NCBI GenBank assembly: GCA_036971715.1
Contig: JAVHJL010000002.1
Coordinates: 1,458,501-1,522,500, forward strand
Direction of reading: 5' to 3'
Length of the DNA: 64,000 nt
From: Arthrobotrys musiformis
Lineage: Eukaryota; Ascomycota; Orbiliomycetes; Orbiliales; Orbiliaceae
In this document: piece after piece, positions 11,438 through 23,371 of the stretch
Position numbering within the stretch: the first letter of the stretch is position 1
Layout: each line of letters opens with the position of its first letter
Notes under the pieces: model-generated
Told to the model about the DNA's origin: nothing
Databases searched by the model: none
The model's input: only the letters and a program-made list of their open reading frames with translations
Translations under genes and position numbers: made by a program

Positions 11438-12534
11438 ATGCCGTCCGAAGATATTGCCATCGATGCGCCCCCAACCGACATAAACCCCTACGAAGTCCTC
11501 TCGGTCACCAAAACCGCCACAGACGCCGAGATCCGTACCGCATACCGCAAACTCGCGCTCAAAACACATCCCGACAAGGCTGCGCCGGAAAACAAAGATA
11601 CCGCTCACGCTGAATTCCAAAAGATCGCGTTTGCGTATGCTGTACTCAGTGACGAGAAACGACGGGCGAGATATGATCGTACGGGTAGAACGGATGAGGG
11701 GGTGTTAAATGGCGATGATGTTGACGATGAGGACTTTGATTGGGAGAGTTTTTACAAGGAGATGTGGGCGGATGTTGTTACCGGCGATACCTTGACTGAG
11801 TTTAAGAAGACATATCAGGGTATTACTCTGCCTTTTTTTTTTTTTTACGTTGTGCACTTTTTTTGGTTTTCGGTTGGACTAAGATTAATGGTTTTGAATT
11901 TATAGGATCTGACGAGGAGCGAGAAGACTTGCTCGCTATCTTTGAAGAAGTCGAAGGTGATATGGATAAAGTCTTTGAAAACGTCATGCTTTCGGACCCA
12001 CTTGTCGACGAAGACCGTTTCCGCAAAATAATCGATACCGCTATCAAAGCCGGCGAAGTCGAGGGATTCCCCGCGTACGTCAATGAAACAAAGAAGGCTA
12101 AGCAAGCGAGGAAGAAGAATGCAGAAAAGGAGAGTAAAGAAGCTATGGATTATGCGAAAAAGCTAGGAGTTTATGACAAGTTATTTGGGAAGGACGAGAA
12201 CCAACCAGAGGTCGAAGAGGTCGACGACGAGGAACCTGCCCCATCAACTCGCGGGAAGAAGAAGGCTGTTACAGCCAAGAAAAAGAAGGCAAGCAACCCA
12301 GAAGATGATCCGAACCACCCTCTGGCAGCTCTTATCCGAAGCCGTCAAAAGGATAGAGGTGTACGAGCCACCAACTTCTTTGACAATCTGGAAGCCAAGT
12401 ACGGCCAACCAGCGGCGAAGAAAGGACGAAAGAGAGCCAGCGCTGAACCAGAGCCATCCGAGGAAGATTTCTTAGCCGCCCAGGCTCGCCTCGGCGGTAG
12501 CGGTTCTGGAAGAAACAAGAGAACCAGAAGGTAA
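11438..12534 (+). CDS. J-domain protein, DNAJC9-like
   Basis: Hsp70 co-chaperone of the DNAJC9 type (S. pombe C1071.09c family). Human DNAJC9 also acts as a histone H3-H4 co-chaperone, so a nuclear role is plausible by homology. Exons 11438-11819 and 11906-12534; 336 aa. The intron holds a run of 14 T followed by a second T-rich stretch. The J domain is at residues 17-85: NPYEVLSV, AEIRTAYRKLALKTHPDK with the required HPD, and FQKIAFAYAVLSDEKRRARYD. Next is the family-typical DFDWESFYKEMW segment and then SDEEREDLLAIFEEVEGDMDKVFENVML, characteristic of DNAJC9. The C-terminus is Lys/Glu-rich with basic clusters (KKKAVTAKKKKA, GRNKRTRR), consistent with nuclear import. Length and order match the family. 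Confidence 0.92.
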
Positions 12535-12736
12535 AAGTTTTATGTCATCCCATATGCTTTTAAGGGAAAACTGTACGATATTATTCTTGCGCATACATTT
12601 TTTTGGCGTCTATGGTAGGAGGATGGTCTGGATAGATACGTCTGGTTACGGTTTCTTTATTCTTCTTTAATGGATGACCCTCAGTAATTAATACCGTTTG
12701 AAGGATGTGATTGATAGAGAAGAAGAAAATATAAAT

Positions 12737-13993
12737 TCATTTTTTCTTCTGCTTCGGTTCTAACCCGGTAGCCCGTAAAATCGCCCATCTTAATTCATTT
12801 ATTCCCTTTTTGATGGGCTGACTTGACGTCGCTAGAATTTCTCCAAGGCCTGCGTGTCCGCCGTACTCCCTCATGACGTTCTGAACATCCATGAATGCCT
12901 CATTTATATGCGGTGTCGCGAGCCTTTCTTTCTTCTTTTTCGGCTCGTCGAGTTTGTCTGTTTTGGATAGAACCATTTGATAAGGTATTCCCATATCCGC
13001 GAATGCCTCCATGATCATCATGTCCACCTCTTTAAAACCATGAACCGGATCGATCAATAAAAATGCCCTTCGGAACCTTCATGCAGATAACCCAAGTCAA
13101 CAACCCCACCCTTACATGGCAAAACTTTCTTAGAGGGGGGAAATACTTACTGTTTCCTCGACCTTAAATATTCCATAATCTCCCTCCCCCAGGACTCCCG
13201 CGACCCATGACCGTAACCCGGCATATCCAACAACGTCAACCGCGCACCACCGACGCTGAATCCATTCATCTGCTTCGTTCTCCCGGGTTTTGACGATGTT
13301 CTCGCCATGCCCTTTTGTGCCATTAATGCGTTCAAAATCGAGGATTTCTAGTAAACCACCAGGTTCCATTAGTTTCCTTGCATCCCCTTTCATTTTCGCA
13401 AATATAGTTTTTTTAAAAAAGGATCTTACCCCAACATTACTCCTCCCCAAAAAGGCGACTTCGGGCACCGCTCCGTCGGGGATACTAGCGAACTCCTCGG
13501 CGCCCCATAGGAAACGAACGGGGTAGTTTTCGAAAAACCTGGCGGCGTATTTGAGTTGATCTTGGGTGGGGGTTTCGACGTCCCATCTGTATGCTGTGGA
13601 GGAGATTGTAGGTTCGGGAGATTTGAATTCGAAGCCTTCTTCGATGTCGAATTTTGAGGGTTTGAATTTTTGGTTGATCGGTTTCGGGGGGTCTAGATTT
13701 GGAAGGGTTTCCGGGGATTGGGGGGGTTTTGATTTCTTGGGTTTTGGGGGTGGGAGTTCTTGTTCTCGGTCTAGTTCTTCGAACGCCCTGGCGAGTTCAT
13801 CTTGACTGATGGATTCGGTGTAGTCGAGGTCTTGACCAAATTCCGCTTCGGGTTTTACGCGCATTGAAGAACGGACTCGGGGGTGTGAGAGCCATGGTCT
13901 GGTGGAGAAGTTACATCTTTTCGCCGGTGCAGGGACTCGAAGGCACCTATGACAGCTGCGGAGTAATTGTGCCGCCGCCGCCGAGGAGTTCAT
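12737..13993 (-). CDS. Mitochondrial EngB-type GTPase (MRX8 / GTPBP8 homologue)
   Basis: TRAFAC-class GTPase of the EngB/YihA family; bacterial EngB works in large-subunit ribosome assembly, and yeast Mrx8 is its mitochondrial relative. Exons: 13430-13993, 13151-13347 and 12737-13076, 366 aa. I start at the ATG at 13993, which gives an N-terminus rich in Arg/Ser/Ala (LRSCHRCLRVPAPAKRCNFS) like a mitochondrial presequence; an upstream in-frame ATG at 14113 would add 40 residues. A long Pro/Lys linker follows. G1 is GRSNVGKSS, formed across the first splice junction; the switch region has SSKPGRTKQM; G3 is DMPGYG; G4 is SKTDK; near the C-terminus ATSSQPIKKGINELRW matches the family. The gene converges on the J-protein gene with only 202 bp between stops. 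Confidence 0.92.
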
Positions 13994-14344
13994 TGTACAT
14001 TTGCTTTCGTAGAATATATATAGAAGGTTGAGAAGAAGCCTTTCAAGTTGAAAATTAGAATGCAACAGAGTTTTGGCGTTGTCAGTACAGACATCGGCAA
14101 CACGAAATGCCACGTTGGATTTTGACGCGATCTTTTGGTAAAATGCAGAATGAAATTGTCATTGAAGCCTTTTCTCTCCTATCTAAAGTCTCAGGTAGGT
14201 TATAGTAAAGGCAGGTATTGGTAATATACCTAGTTTACCATTCTTCAAAGTTGGAGGAACCAGTATCAGAACGAAATGAACAAAGTCCCCCATATGCAAA
14301 AATCAACCAATCTTTACCAAACCAAAAGCCCCAAAGTTAAAATA
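13994..14344. other. Short intergenic gap between EngB-type gene and HFM1
   Basis: Both genes are on the minus strand, so this holds the GTPase promoter and the HFM1 3' flank. The open frame of the GTPase exon reaches to 14113. Nothing else seen. Confidence 0.55.
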
Positions 14345-17300
14345 TCAAACAAAAACTACACAATCCCCCAAAAAGTCCATAATTTCTTGTTCAAGATTAT
14401 TCTTTTCCTCCCCAGCCTCACTTCTGAGAGATGGTACCGATGTTGAGGTATCTGTGTGACCGAGTTTATCTTCACTGTCACCCTTTTCAATCCCAACGCT
14501 AGTTTCGGAATTGCATTCTGAAGTTGTGATAAATACCGGATTAGGGTTCTGTCTGCTTGAAGGCCTGGTGGGAATTTCTTGAAGAACTTCATCATTGAAC
14601 CTGACTTTCTTGGCTGGTTTAGGTGGTAGTGGAGGTACCGGAGACTCTCGAGCCCGTTTCAAAGTCGCCGGGGGCGGAGAGGAAGGCAATGTCTCTGCGG
14701 ATGTTTATGAGTATCCAATGGCGTAGACATTAAAGGGATGCGATTAATCAACATACCTGGAGATATTACTCGTACACTAACATTCCCCTTATCCTGGTCA
14801 GGTGTTACAACGCCAAATTTCTCTTTGGGAATACTGCCTCCCTCATTGACTTCGGAACTCTTCAAAGATGTCAGCTTGCGCTTCTTTTTCATTTCCCCTT
14901 TCGGTGGCGTATCCTCGGGAATATCAAATATTGAGGTTTCTTTATTTTTGGCTTCTGATTGTGAGTCCTTCTCGGGAATTTCCAGAGCATAAACGTCAAG
15001 ACCATCCAACAAACCGCCCCCCAGTCCCTGGAGCTCTTCTTCTTCTTCTGCCGTCTCTCTTTCCTTCCCCTTCTTTCTAGAATCCCCTTTCATCCAGGCT
15101 TCCTCCATAAGCTCCGAAACGGTAGGGAAATCCTCATCATCTGCCAGAAGTTCTTCAAGCTCATCAGATATCGTCGGTTTCTTTTTCGACGCTTGCGTCT
15201 TCTCTATAGTACTGTAGGGAACCGTTGGCGTCGGAAGCTTGGTTAGCTTGATGGGTTTTCCGGTCAAGGATTTGGCATGAAGTTCGTTTAACTTCCGGAT
15301 TGAATCGGCGCCGTTTCCTTTGAATGAAGGAGGGGGCGAGTCATCGTCCTTTGAGAGGTCTATGAATGTAGTATTTTTACTTGCCGTCGCAGCGGTGACG
15401 AGGTCGGATACTCGTTTTCGAGGAGGACCGTGGAGGGCCTTTGTCTGTGGGAGTTCCTTTGAAATTTGTTTCTGAGAGGGCTTGATTTTGGATATAGGCC
15501 CGGGAACCCCCGTTGTGGGAGCTGGTTGCGTTGAACCTAGAGGTTTTGTAGTAGTCTTCGAAGCCGCCTTCTTCTTTGGCTTTGGCTTTTTATCCAACCC
15601 TTCTCTACAACAGAGATGTCTGCAAATCGATTTATCGGCACATCGGTGATTGCAATCCCATTTACCGTCAGGCCGTTGTTTCGGTTCGGTTGGTTCCTCG
15701 AGCTCCTCCTCTTCCTCTGGGAGTGGCTGGAGGTCATCCTCGGAACCGTGGCCGATTGAGAATATTCGGGGTTCCTGGTTGTTGATCGGTGTCCATGAAA
15801 TTGGCTTGACAGGTTTGGGCTGCTGTTTGCTGGCATGTGCGGGCTGGCTGACAACTGGCCCCTGCGCCTTGGTTTGTGAAGTTTCGTTGGTGGCATCCAC
15901 TTTTGTAATATAATTCCGTGAGATTAGTTTAACCATATCACCAAAGTTTAGAGAAGGACTCCCTACATTCTAATAGTTCTTTCTCAAAATCCTCATCTTC
16001 GAACTCGTCAATTTCGATTTTAGGATCTTTGTTCGGTTCTCTAGTGGGCGGTTTAAAGGGCTTGTTGACGATCGGAACCTGCGGTTTAGTGAGATCGATA
16101 GGTTCCTGACTTTTAACAATCATAGAAGCCCGCTTTTTAAGAAACGCCGACATGGGACCCTCTTTCTTGGATGGGGGGAATTGGGAATCTTGGATATCGA
16201 GTTCTACTTGAACGCTTTTGGAGGTATTGACTATTTTCCTTTAATATTTTCCACATATCCTTATTTCTGTAGTTATTTCGCTTACCGATCTCTTCACAGG
16301 CGATGTAGCAATTTATCGTTTGGCCTGGCTCCGTAAGTTCCGCTTGAACTATTACATCCTTATTTGAGGCCAGTTTCATTATTCTAGTCGCAGTTAACAT
16401 CAGGTTCCAGTAAGGAATCATAAGAAGCATTTACTCACGGCATCCGGCGGAACTCCACAAGGTAGCCATCAGACCTTTCAACGAGAAAGTACAAGTGAAG
16501 GAACTTCCCATGCCACTTCGCTGGCGTCTGGTCATTCAAAACCCCGATTTCAGCCCTAAAGCTGACCTTGACCGGGTCTTTTCTATTTGCTTGAACCTGC
16601 AGATTCAATTTGATTAGTTTTCATTGTCGATGTTTAATACGAGTATACGATATTACTTACCTTTGTAACCTGCGTGTAGAGCCTAAATCTAGGTATCCCT
16701 GCGATATCTTGCTTAAGTTTAGCACCATACGGCGGGTTACGACTCGCAATCATTTCGATTTTGTGCGCTTCGAGGGCATCGAGTTGGTCGATGGTCTTGA
16801 TATCGTTATTCACGAATTTTCTTACTCCAACTGTGCCGAGACCTTCGAGTTGGAGTAGCATCGACGGGGAGTTTTCCCAGACCTTGGCTTCGATACATCT
16901 CGAGAGTTCCAAAGCGTTTCGACAGCTGATAGAGTCTCGAAGGAAAAGCTTGACATCGCAGATACATCTTACGAGGCGGTGGAGGTGTTGGAAGATTAAG
17001 GACTTATCCTGGAGGAGGGTTGTCCGGTATTTTTGAAGGCCTTCTGTCGTAGGATAGTCCATGCAACCGATTTCGAACTACAGAAAAATATGACATACAA
17101 GATCAGTTTCGTCCGTTTTGTACTCATAAACCATTGAGGGAACTAACCTGGATCAGTATGTAGGCTTTGTGCGCAGGAGTGTTGATGTCGCCTTTAATCG
17201 ACCATTTCATGCTTGGAGAGTTATTGATCTCTTTTAGTACTCCCTTCTCTCCAGACCGAATTCTAAATTCCTTAAACTCCTCAGCTTCGGAGAGGCATGT

Positions 17301-20300
17301 CAACTTCGTAAGATAGGGTGGTTAGCCAAATCATCTTGGTACGCTAACATGATACAACTCACAATTTCCGAGACCTTCGCTTTCTCTTTCAATTCCATGA
17401 TATTCTGCATAGTCTTAAATTTGACGTAATATCTCGCCATGGCATCTCCAGGCTCAAGACATTTGAGCTTCGTTTGCTGCCATTCGACGAAACCGGACTC
17501 CTTGAGAGAATCGATATCTCTTTCCATTATATTCTCGATCTCGGCTTCGATGTTTTCGACTTTGAAGTTGTAGTATCTGGGGTTGGATTTCATGCGTATA
17601 TGTAAAAACGTCGAGCGGAGCCATTGCTTTGCTGATTCAATGTCTGTGATGGTGCCGAGGCCAATCTCTGCGTTCTATACGATATGGAGTTTAGTGCAGT
17701 AAAATAGGGATAGTAAATTAGGGGGATCATTACCAGGTGTTCTATCAAATTAAGATGAAGACTAGTTATAGTGAATTTATACCATCAGTAATGCATACAA
17801 AACTTTAGAGGGAGAAGAAGACTATGCATCACAACTTACCAACTTTCTAACTTTTCAGTTCCAGATATCATACGCTCGTATCTCTCTTTCTTTTCTTTCC
17901 TTGTCATGATAACGGCAACCCCCGTGGTATCAAATTGTGGGCGCCCAGCTCGACCGACCATTTGCATAACCTCGAGGTCGAGATACTCGCGCATTTGGCA
18001 ACCTTGCCAACTGACGGTATTCTTGATGACGACCAAGTGCGTCGGTAGGTTGACACCCACGGCTAAAGTCGAAGTGCAACATATCACAGAGATATGGCCC
18101 TCGAGAAATAACCTCTCAATAAGGTTTCGGTCCGTGGCCTCAAGGCCCGCGTGGTGAAAAACCACGCCAGCTTTCCCGGTTGCTACACTTCATATTAGTA
18201 TACCCTCAGGCCCCATTCACGGGAAACGGAAACATACATTGTAAATCCTTATCCCTCAGCGAAAAGTTCGTAAGCGGTGCAGGCCAGGGCCTTTCTCTCC
18301 CGCCAGCGGTACTCCACTTCTCTGCCAAAATCTTCGCCGTTGATACACATATATTCCTTGTGGCGCAGAAAACCATTACTGGCTTCCTCTGGGAATGCTT
18401 CTGAATGACTTCGTATAGTTTCTGATCTAGAAATTTGTCGAATATGAAGTCATTGGAGTTTGCTTGGTATCCGTATACTACCTTCTCAAGCTTTACGGGG
18501 CGGAATTCTTCGCCGAGGCGCTCTTCGTGGGCTGGAATGTTTGGATTCTCGCAATCTTTGCCTAGCCATGTTGCTATGTCCTTGGAGTTTGGGACAGTGG
18601 CGCTGAGGGCTACGAAGCGGACCCTTGAACCTATTGTTTTCATTCGGCTGACGACGACTTCGAGAGTTGCACCTCTGTCTTCTTTGAGAATATGAACCTC
18701 GTCGATCTAATAGATTGTTAATACCTCTTTTGTGATATCTTTCGTATATTATAATTAATTAAGGAAAGACATACCAAAAACAATCTCACCAACCCTAGCA
18801 ACTTCTTATGATCCGACCACCTCCTCGTCACGGAATCCCACTTCTCCGGCGTCGTAACAATCAAATCCCCATTCTTCACCTCCGCCAACTGGTTGAATTG
18901 CGTATCACCCGTCAATTCGGTACACTTCAGCCCCAACGGCGTGAACTTCTTTTCCCAGTCCCTCTTCCTCTCGGCGCAGAGCGCCTTCGTTGGCGCTTGG
19001 TATATAATTTTGAAAGTACCGGGCTCGAAGGTTTGCATGAGGCGACATATTGCGAGCTCCATAACTACAGTTTTTCCACTACCCGTTGGGGAACTTAAGA
19101 CTATATTGGTATTGGAGTTGAAGACTGGGTCGAAGCATTTCGATTGGGTAGCGTTGAAGAGTCTGTATGGGAAGATTGGGTGGTATTTTGCGGGGAGAGT
19201 GGAGATTGGAACCAATTGAATCCCTTGTGCCATCGTTGGGGCATGAGAGAGAGATATGACTTGGCGGGGTGACTGGCCTGGTTCACGCTGCGTGGCTGCA
19301 CGGGATCCTTCGGCTTCATTCAGAGGTTGGGTTTGGGGTTGAACTGGTCGAGTTTGCTTCTTGAGCAATGCATTTAATGGATTCTCCCTTGGTGGCGGGG
19401 CAGGGGGAAGAAGGGGTAGGGGAGGAGGGCGAGCAGTAGGTGGCCGGGGAGCAGAAGGGACATATTGCGAAGAGGGCTCCACAGCCGGTTTGTAAAGGCC
19501 TTTAGGCGGTTTCCCTCGACGGGAAACTGGAGGTACAGCAGACGGACTAGAGCCCAAATCGAAATCACCCGACGAACTCGACGGTAGCTCCTGTATCCTC
19601 GGGACCATAGTCGGAGTCATTGGATCAGCTATATAGTGATATTTGAAACGATCTATGAAACAGCGGGCCATATCAATATATTAGAAGACCTTCTTAAAGG
19701 CCAATCGAGTGAACGGCATACCAAAGAAAGAAAGTGGTCGCAATTGGTTAACCGCATCTGGATTGAGTTGGGGGTTTATTGCATAACCCGCCGGATTCAG
19801 CTGGGACGCCGGGACCATTTGAGGAATTGGAGTTCGAGGAGGTACCATGGTAAATCTGCTTGGAGGTCGTGGGGGTTCAGGAGCCCTAGGCTCTTGCCTC
19901 AATGGTACATTTGATATAGGGTGGCTCTGATGTCCTACAGATTGGAAGAAAGGTAATTGGAATGGGACGCCACTTTGACCTTGCACGGAAGACTGCGAAG
20001 CATCTGCTAATGAATTGCATTTAGCTAGTATCTCATGGAAAGGCCAGCTGCACGAGAGGCTTATACTTACGATATCCCATACCAGGATCTCTCGAGTATA
20101 TTTCCCGGGTAGCAGCTTGCGAGCTGGGAAAGTATTGAGAACCACTGAACTCATGTCCGAGAGCTGGCGCGGGTTGCATATGACCAGCATTGCTTTGAAA
20201 CATACCCACGCCATATTCATACTGCCGTCTTGAGGGGATAGGAGTAGCTTGACGAAGTCTGAGTTCAGTGTGAAGCTCTGAATTTGCAAATTCCCAGTCC

Positions 20301-20326
20301 ATATCACGAAGATGAGGCCGGGCCAT
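14345..20326 (-). CDS. HFM1: Meiotic ATP-dependent DNA helicase MER3/HFM1
   Basis: Ski2-like superfamily 2 helicase acting in ZMM-dependent meiotic crossover formation. I assembled 14 exons with matching phases: 20071-20326, 19722-20006, 18775-19652, 18238-18706, 17840-18182, 17734-17761 (28 nt), 17363-17674, 17148-17303, 16661-17077, 16439-16596, 16286-16383, 15967-16230, 14757-15899 and 14345-14694; 1718 aa. The first 340 residues are low-complexity, Pro/Gln-rich. Helicase motifs: Walker A SPTGSGKT at about 368-375, DEVH at 475-478, SAT in VALSATVPN, VFHHAGLE, and QMVGRAGRPQFD. Next come the winged-helix part (LESCLHLNLIEHL, spelled by the 28-nt exon), the helix-hairpin-helix/Sec63 domain (LLQLEGLGTVGVRKF) and a beta-rich end (FLVERSDGYLVEFRRMP). 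The tail is acidic/basic and holds a CNHRC..CRHLCC cluster at about 1304-1319. The start ATG is tentative, as the N-terminus is not conserved; the donor of the exon ending at 15967 (GTAGGG) is chosen because it keeps the frame. Confidence 0.9.
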
Positions 20327-21857
20327 CGTGGGTTGAGGAGACCGTCTGGGACGACAGGTATTTTTTATATACACACTGGGTGTATATACCTGAGTGGGCA
20401 CGTAGAGAAGGGGTGAACCAGCGACAAAACAAAGATCTAAGAAAGGCCGCAGATTATTAAATAGCTATCAATATTCGTAAATGAAGCAGACGAGCCATCT
20501 ACAATCAAAGGTGTCTGTGGTAGCTGTAGTGGTACAGTTGAAGTCTGGAAGCAATAGACGATATCGCGATGATTAGAGAGCTTAGTTGTAGAACGATCGA
20601 GTTAGGTTGCATATACCAACGGACAAGTGTTGAGATCAAGACATATATCTTCTCACTAGGCCTCTATATATACGGTTATAAATGGTATAGAAGGACGCTG
20701 CTTTCGAAACATATTTCGACATCGTAAATACCACCACTACGTGCACCATATATCATCTAGATATAGGTACCCACCTAGACCATTCCTTCCCGAGGACTGA
20801 TAGAGATAGCATCCAAATTACTAGTTTAAACTTTATTACATCCCACTTTCAACAAAAAAATGTTTTTCACATCAGTAAGAAAAAAAAGTCACAAACTTCA
20901 AGATCTCCGAGTCTCGAGAGTAGTTGAATCGCGTGTGTATATAAAGATGTGTTGTGTGATATAACCTCCACGGCCGTGCACCCCCAACTTTAAGCACAGC
21001 CAGTAACAAATCAAGCAAATCCTGCAGCAAAAGCTGTGCAACCAAAATCCTCGTCACACTAAGCCCTACACGGTAAAGTTTGCCTCCGATGGCTTGACAA
21101 TCGCTTCTTTTAAGCTTATTTTTTCACCCGCAGGTATGGCTGCAGAGAACCATGTACGAGATGAATTCTAGTAGCCTCGAGTTTCTGAGACTGGGGTTGG
21201 AAACAATGTAGGTACGTAATGTAACGATGGATATAAATAGGCCCGGTGGCACAGATTACAATGCACGGGAAGAGAGGCTAAGTTAAGGGTTGCAGGTCGT
21301 TAATCTTAAGATCTCACATGCAGATAGATACACATTCTGAAAGTCACAGGTTTGATAAAGATCCTTTGTTTTTGTATTCTGAAGATGGAATTTTTGAGAG
21401 CTCGCTATACATATATTTTGAATGGAACCATTTTTTTTAAAAAATCTGATTTTTGGGACGGGGGCATTTTTGTCCCTCCTCGAGTTTGTACCAGCCACCA
21501 TCGTTATCGAGCTTTCTCTTCCCCAGCTGACCGAATGAATTGCAATTTGAAAAACCAAAGGAAACGAATCCGCCCGGAAAAAAGGGTTGCAAATAACAAT
21601 TAGGAAAAATTATATGAAACGGGAAAGAAAGGGAGGAGAGGAGGGAATTGGGGAGAATAAAAAATATAAAAAAAAGGAAAATAGGAAAAGATACTCAAAG
21701 TACTCCCAGCAAAAGCTAATGATACAAAGGACAAAAGGAAATGAACGGTAACCGAAACACCTGGAGAAAATCAAAAGGAAAGAAAAGGAAAACAGTGAAA
21801 ATAAGGAAGTATCATTCACAAAAGAAAGTAATTGTGGATTTGATAATCTTTCCTCCC
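20327..21857. other. Intergenic: HFM1 promoter region and exchanger 3' flank
   Basis: 1.5 kb upstream of HFM1 and downstream of the exchanger gene. The HFM1 open frame runs slightly upstream of the chosen ATG (to about 20401, no ATG), so a further 5' exon cannot be excluded. From 21600 to 21840 the plus strand is strongly purine-rich, matching a 3' flank. No other gene seen. Confidence 0.5.
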
Positions 21858-23371
21858 TTACAAGGAAGGGATGCCGGGTCCTTTGCCCTGCTCGTTATCT
21901 GGGTAGACGTAAAAAGATAACCCGATAATAATGTAACTATAATACGACAAGTTAGCATTTGTATGGGTTATGTTTCGTTAGAGATTTTGATACATACGTT
22001 CCAAGGAGCATCGCTCCCTCCAAGTAGTTGGACTTGCCATCCTGGATCAAGTAATTAGTGATTAAAACGGAAACGAAAAAGACCGTTGTTTCGAAAGTCT
22101 GAAAGAACAAGCTCATCTCGCGACCCATGATCCAGCCAAGAATAACGAGGAAAGGAGTAACGAGAATGGCAATTTGCAAGCTGCTCCCAATAGCAACGCC
22201 GATGGCGAGGTCCATCTTGTTCTTGGTCGCGACGACGACGGCAGTTACGTGCTCCGCGGCGTTTCCAACAATCGGAAGAAGGATTAAACCAATGAAAGTC
22301 TTCGAGATATTTGTCGTCGCGACAATGCTGTCAATACTGTCAACAAGATATTCGGCACAGATAGCGACCATCAACGTGACAATCACCAAAACCAAGCCAG
22401 CGCTCCAAACGGAAAGTGTAGGGGTTTCTGGTTCTTCTTCCTCGGCAGCTCCATCGGCGAACAACTCGGTATGTGTCTTGAGCTGGAAGAAGAGATAAAG
22501 AATGTAGAGAATGAGCAAGACAATGGATGCTCCGCGGGAAAGGAGGAGAATACTGGAGTTGTGAGAGGCATATTGTTCCGGGTTCTTGATGGGGTCAATG
22601 TTATTGTTGAAGCTGTTGTAGAGGGCAGCCGGGATGATGAGGGATCCAGCAGCAACTGCCATAAGAGAAGACATGGTAGAGGCGACAGTAGAGTTGAAAG
22701 TCTGTTCTGGGTATTTGATTCCACCAAACAAGAAGCAGCAACCGAGGACCAATAGGATGTTTGAGAGAATGCTACCTAGCATGCTGGCCTGAACGATACG
22801 AATCTCGTTCTTTTGCAGAGCAACAATGCTAACCTGTAGGGTCGGTTCGAATCAGCAACCGATATCCGGTTTAGAGGATATACCGAGCTCCAGTACTTAC
22901 GATTAGCTCCACGGCGTTTCCGAATGTCGCATTGAGCAATCCTCCCAAAGTCTGGCCGACATATAGGGAGATTTCTTCTGTAGCATAGCTGAGGAGAGCT
23001 GCGAGGGGAACGATAGCAAGGAAGTTGAGAGTAAAGACGGTGATAGGTGCCCATTCCAAGATACCAGCGATGATTCCAATCGGTACGAAGACAAGCAGAA
23101 CATTGACGTAACTATGAATCAGGAATATAAACGTTAGAAAAGACAAGGGTCCAAGCCAATAACGCAGTTCGGAACAACCGTAAATCCTTCTCAACGGTCC
23201 CACTTACTTGCTTGTGAGCACGGACATGGTGGCATTCCAGCCTTCCTTCGCATGTCGCTTGACGAAATTGTCGTCGCTTCGGACGGTAGACCCGAGTAAC
23301 GGCGTATGCTCGTTGGTGTGACCGTTGAAACCATTTGTATGGCCGGCTTCTGGATCTCGGGGAGGAGCCAT
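21858..23371 (-). CDS. Vacuolar Ca2+/H+ exchanger (CaCA/CAX family, VCX1-like)
   Basis: Vacuolar membrane antiporter that sequesters Ca2+ in exchange for H+. Exons: 23208-23371, 22901-23111, 21998-22833 and 21858-21936, 429 aa; all junction phases agree, and the last intron has a CTAAC branch site. ATG at 23371. The N-terminus is soluble (TPLLGS). The two alpha repeats that form the ion path are intact: GLLNATFGNAVELIVSIVAL in the first and GLILLPIVGNAAEHVTAVVVA in the second, each with GNA-E. An acidic loop (DGAAEEEEPE) sits between the two halves, as in CAX proteins. The final helix is completed by the 79-nt last exon (YIIIGLSFYVYPDN). The order and length match yeast Vcx1 (411 aa). Confidence 0.94.

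Noticed and set aside
22835..22870. GGTTCGAATC B-box match
   Set aside because: Lies in an intron of the exchanger gene; flanks do not fold into a cloverleaf.
6225..23371. Secondary-metabolite cluster (MFS transporter near unknown genes and an SDR)
   Set aside because: No PKS, NRPS, terpene synthase, P450 or cluster regulator; neighbours are housekeeping genes.
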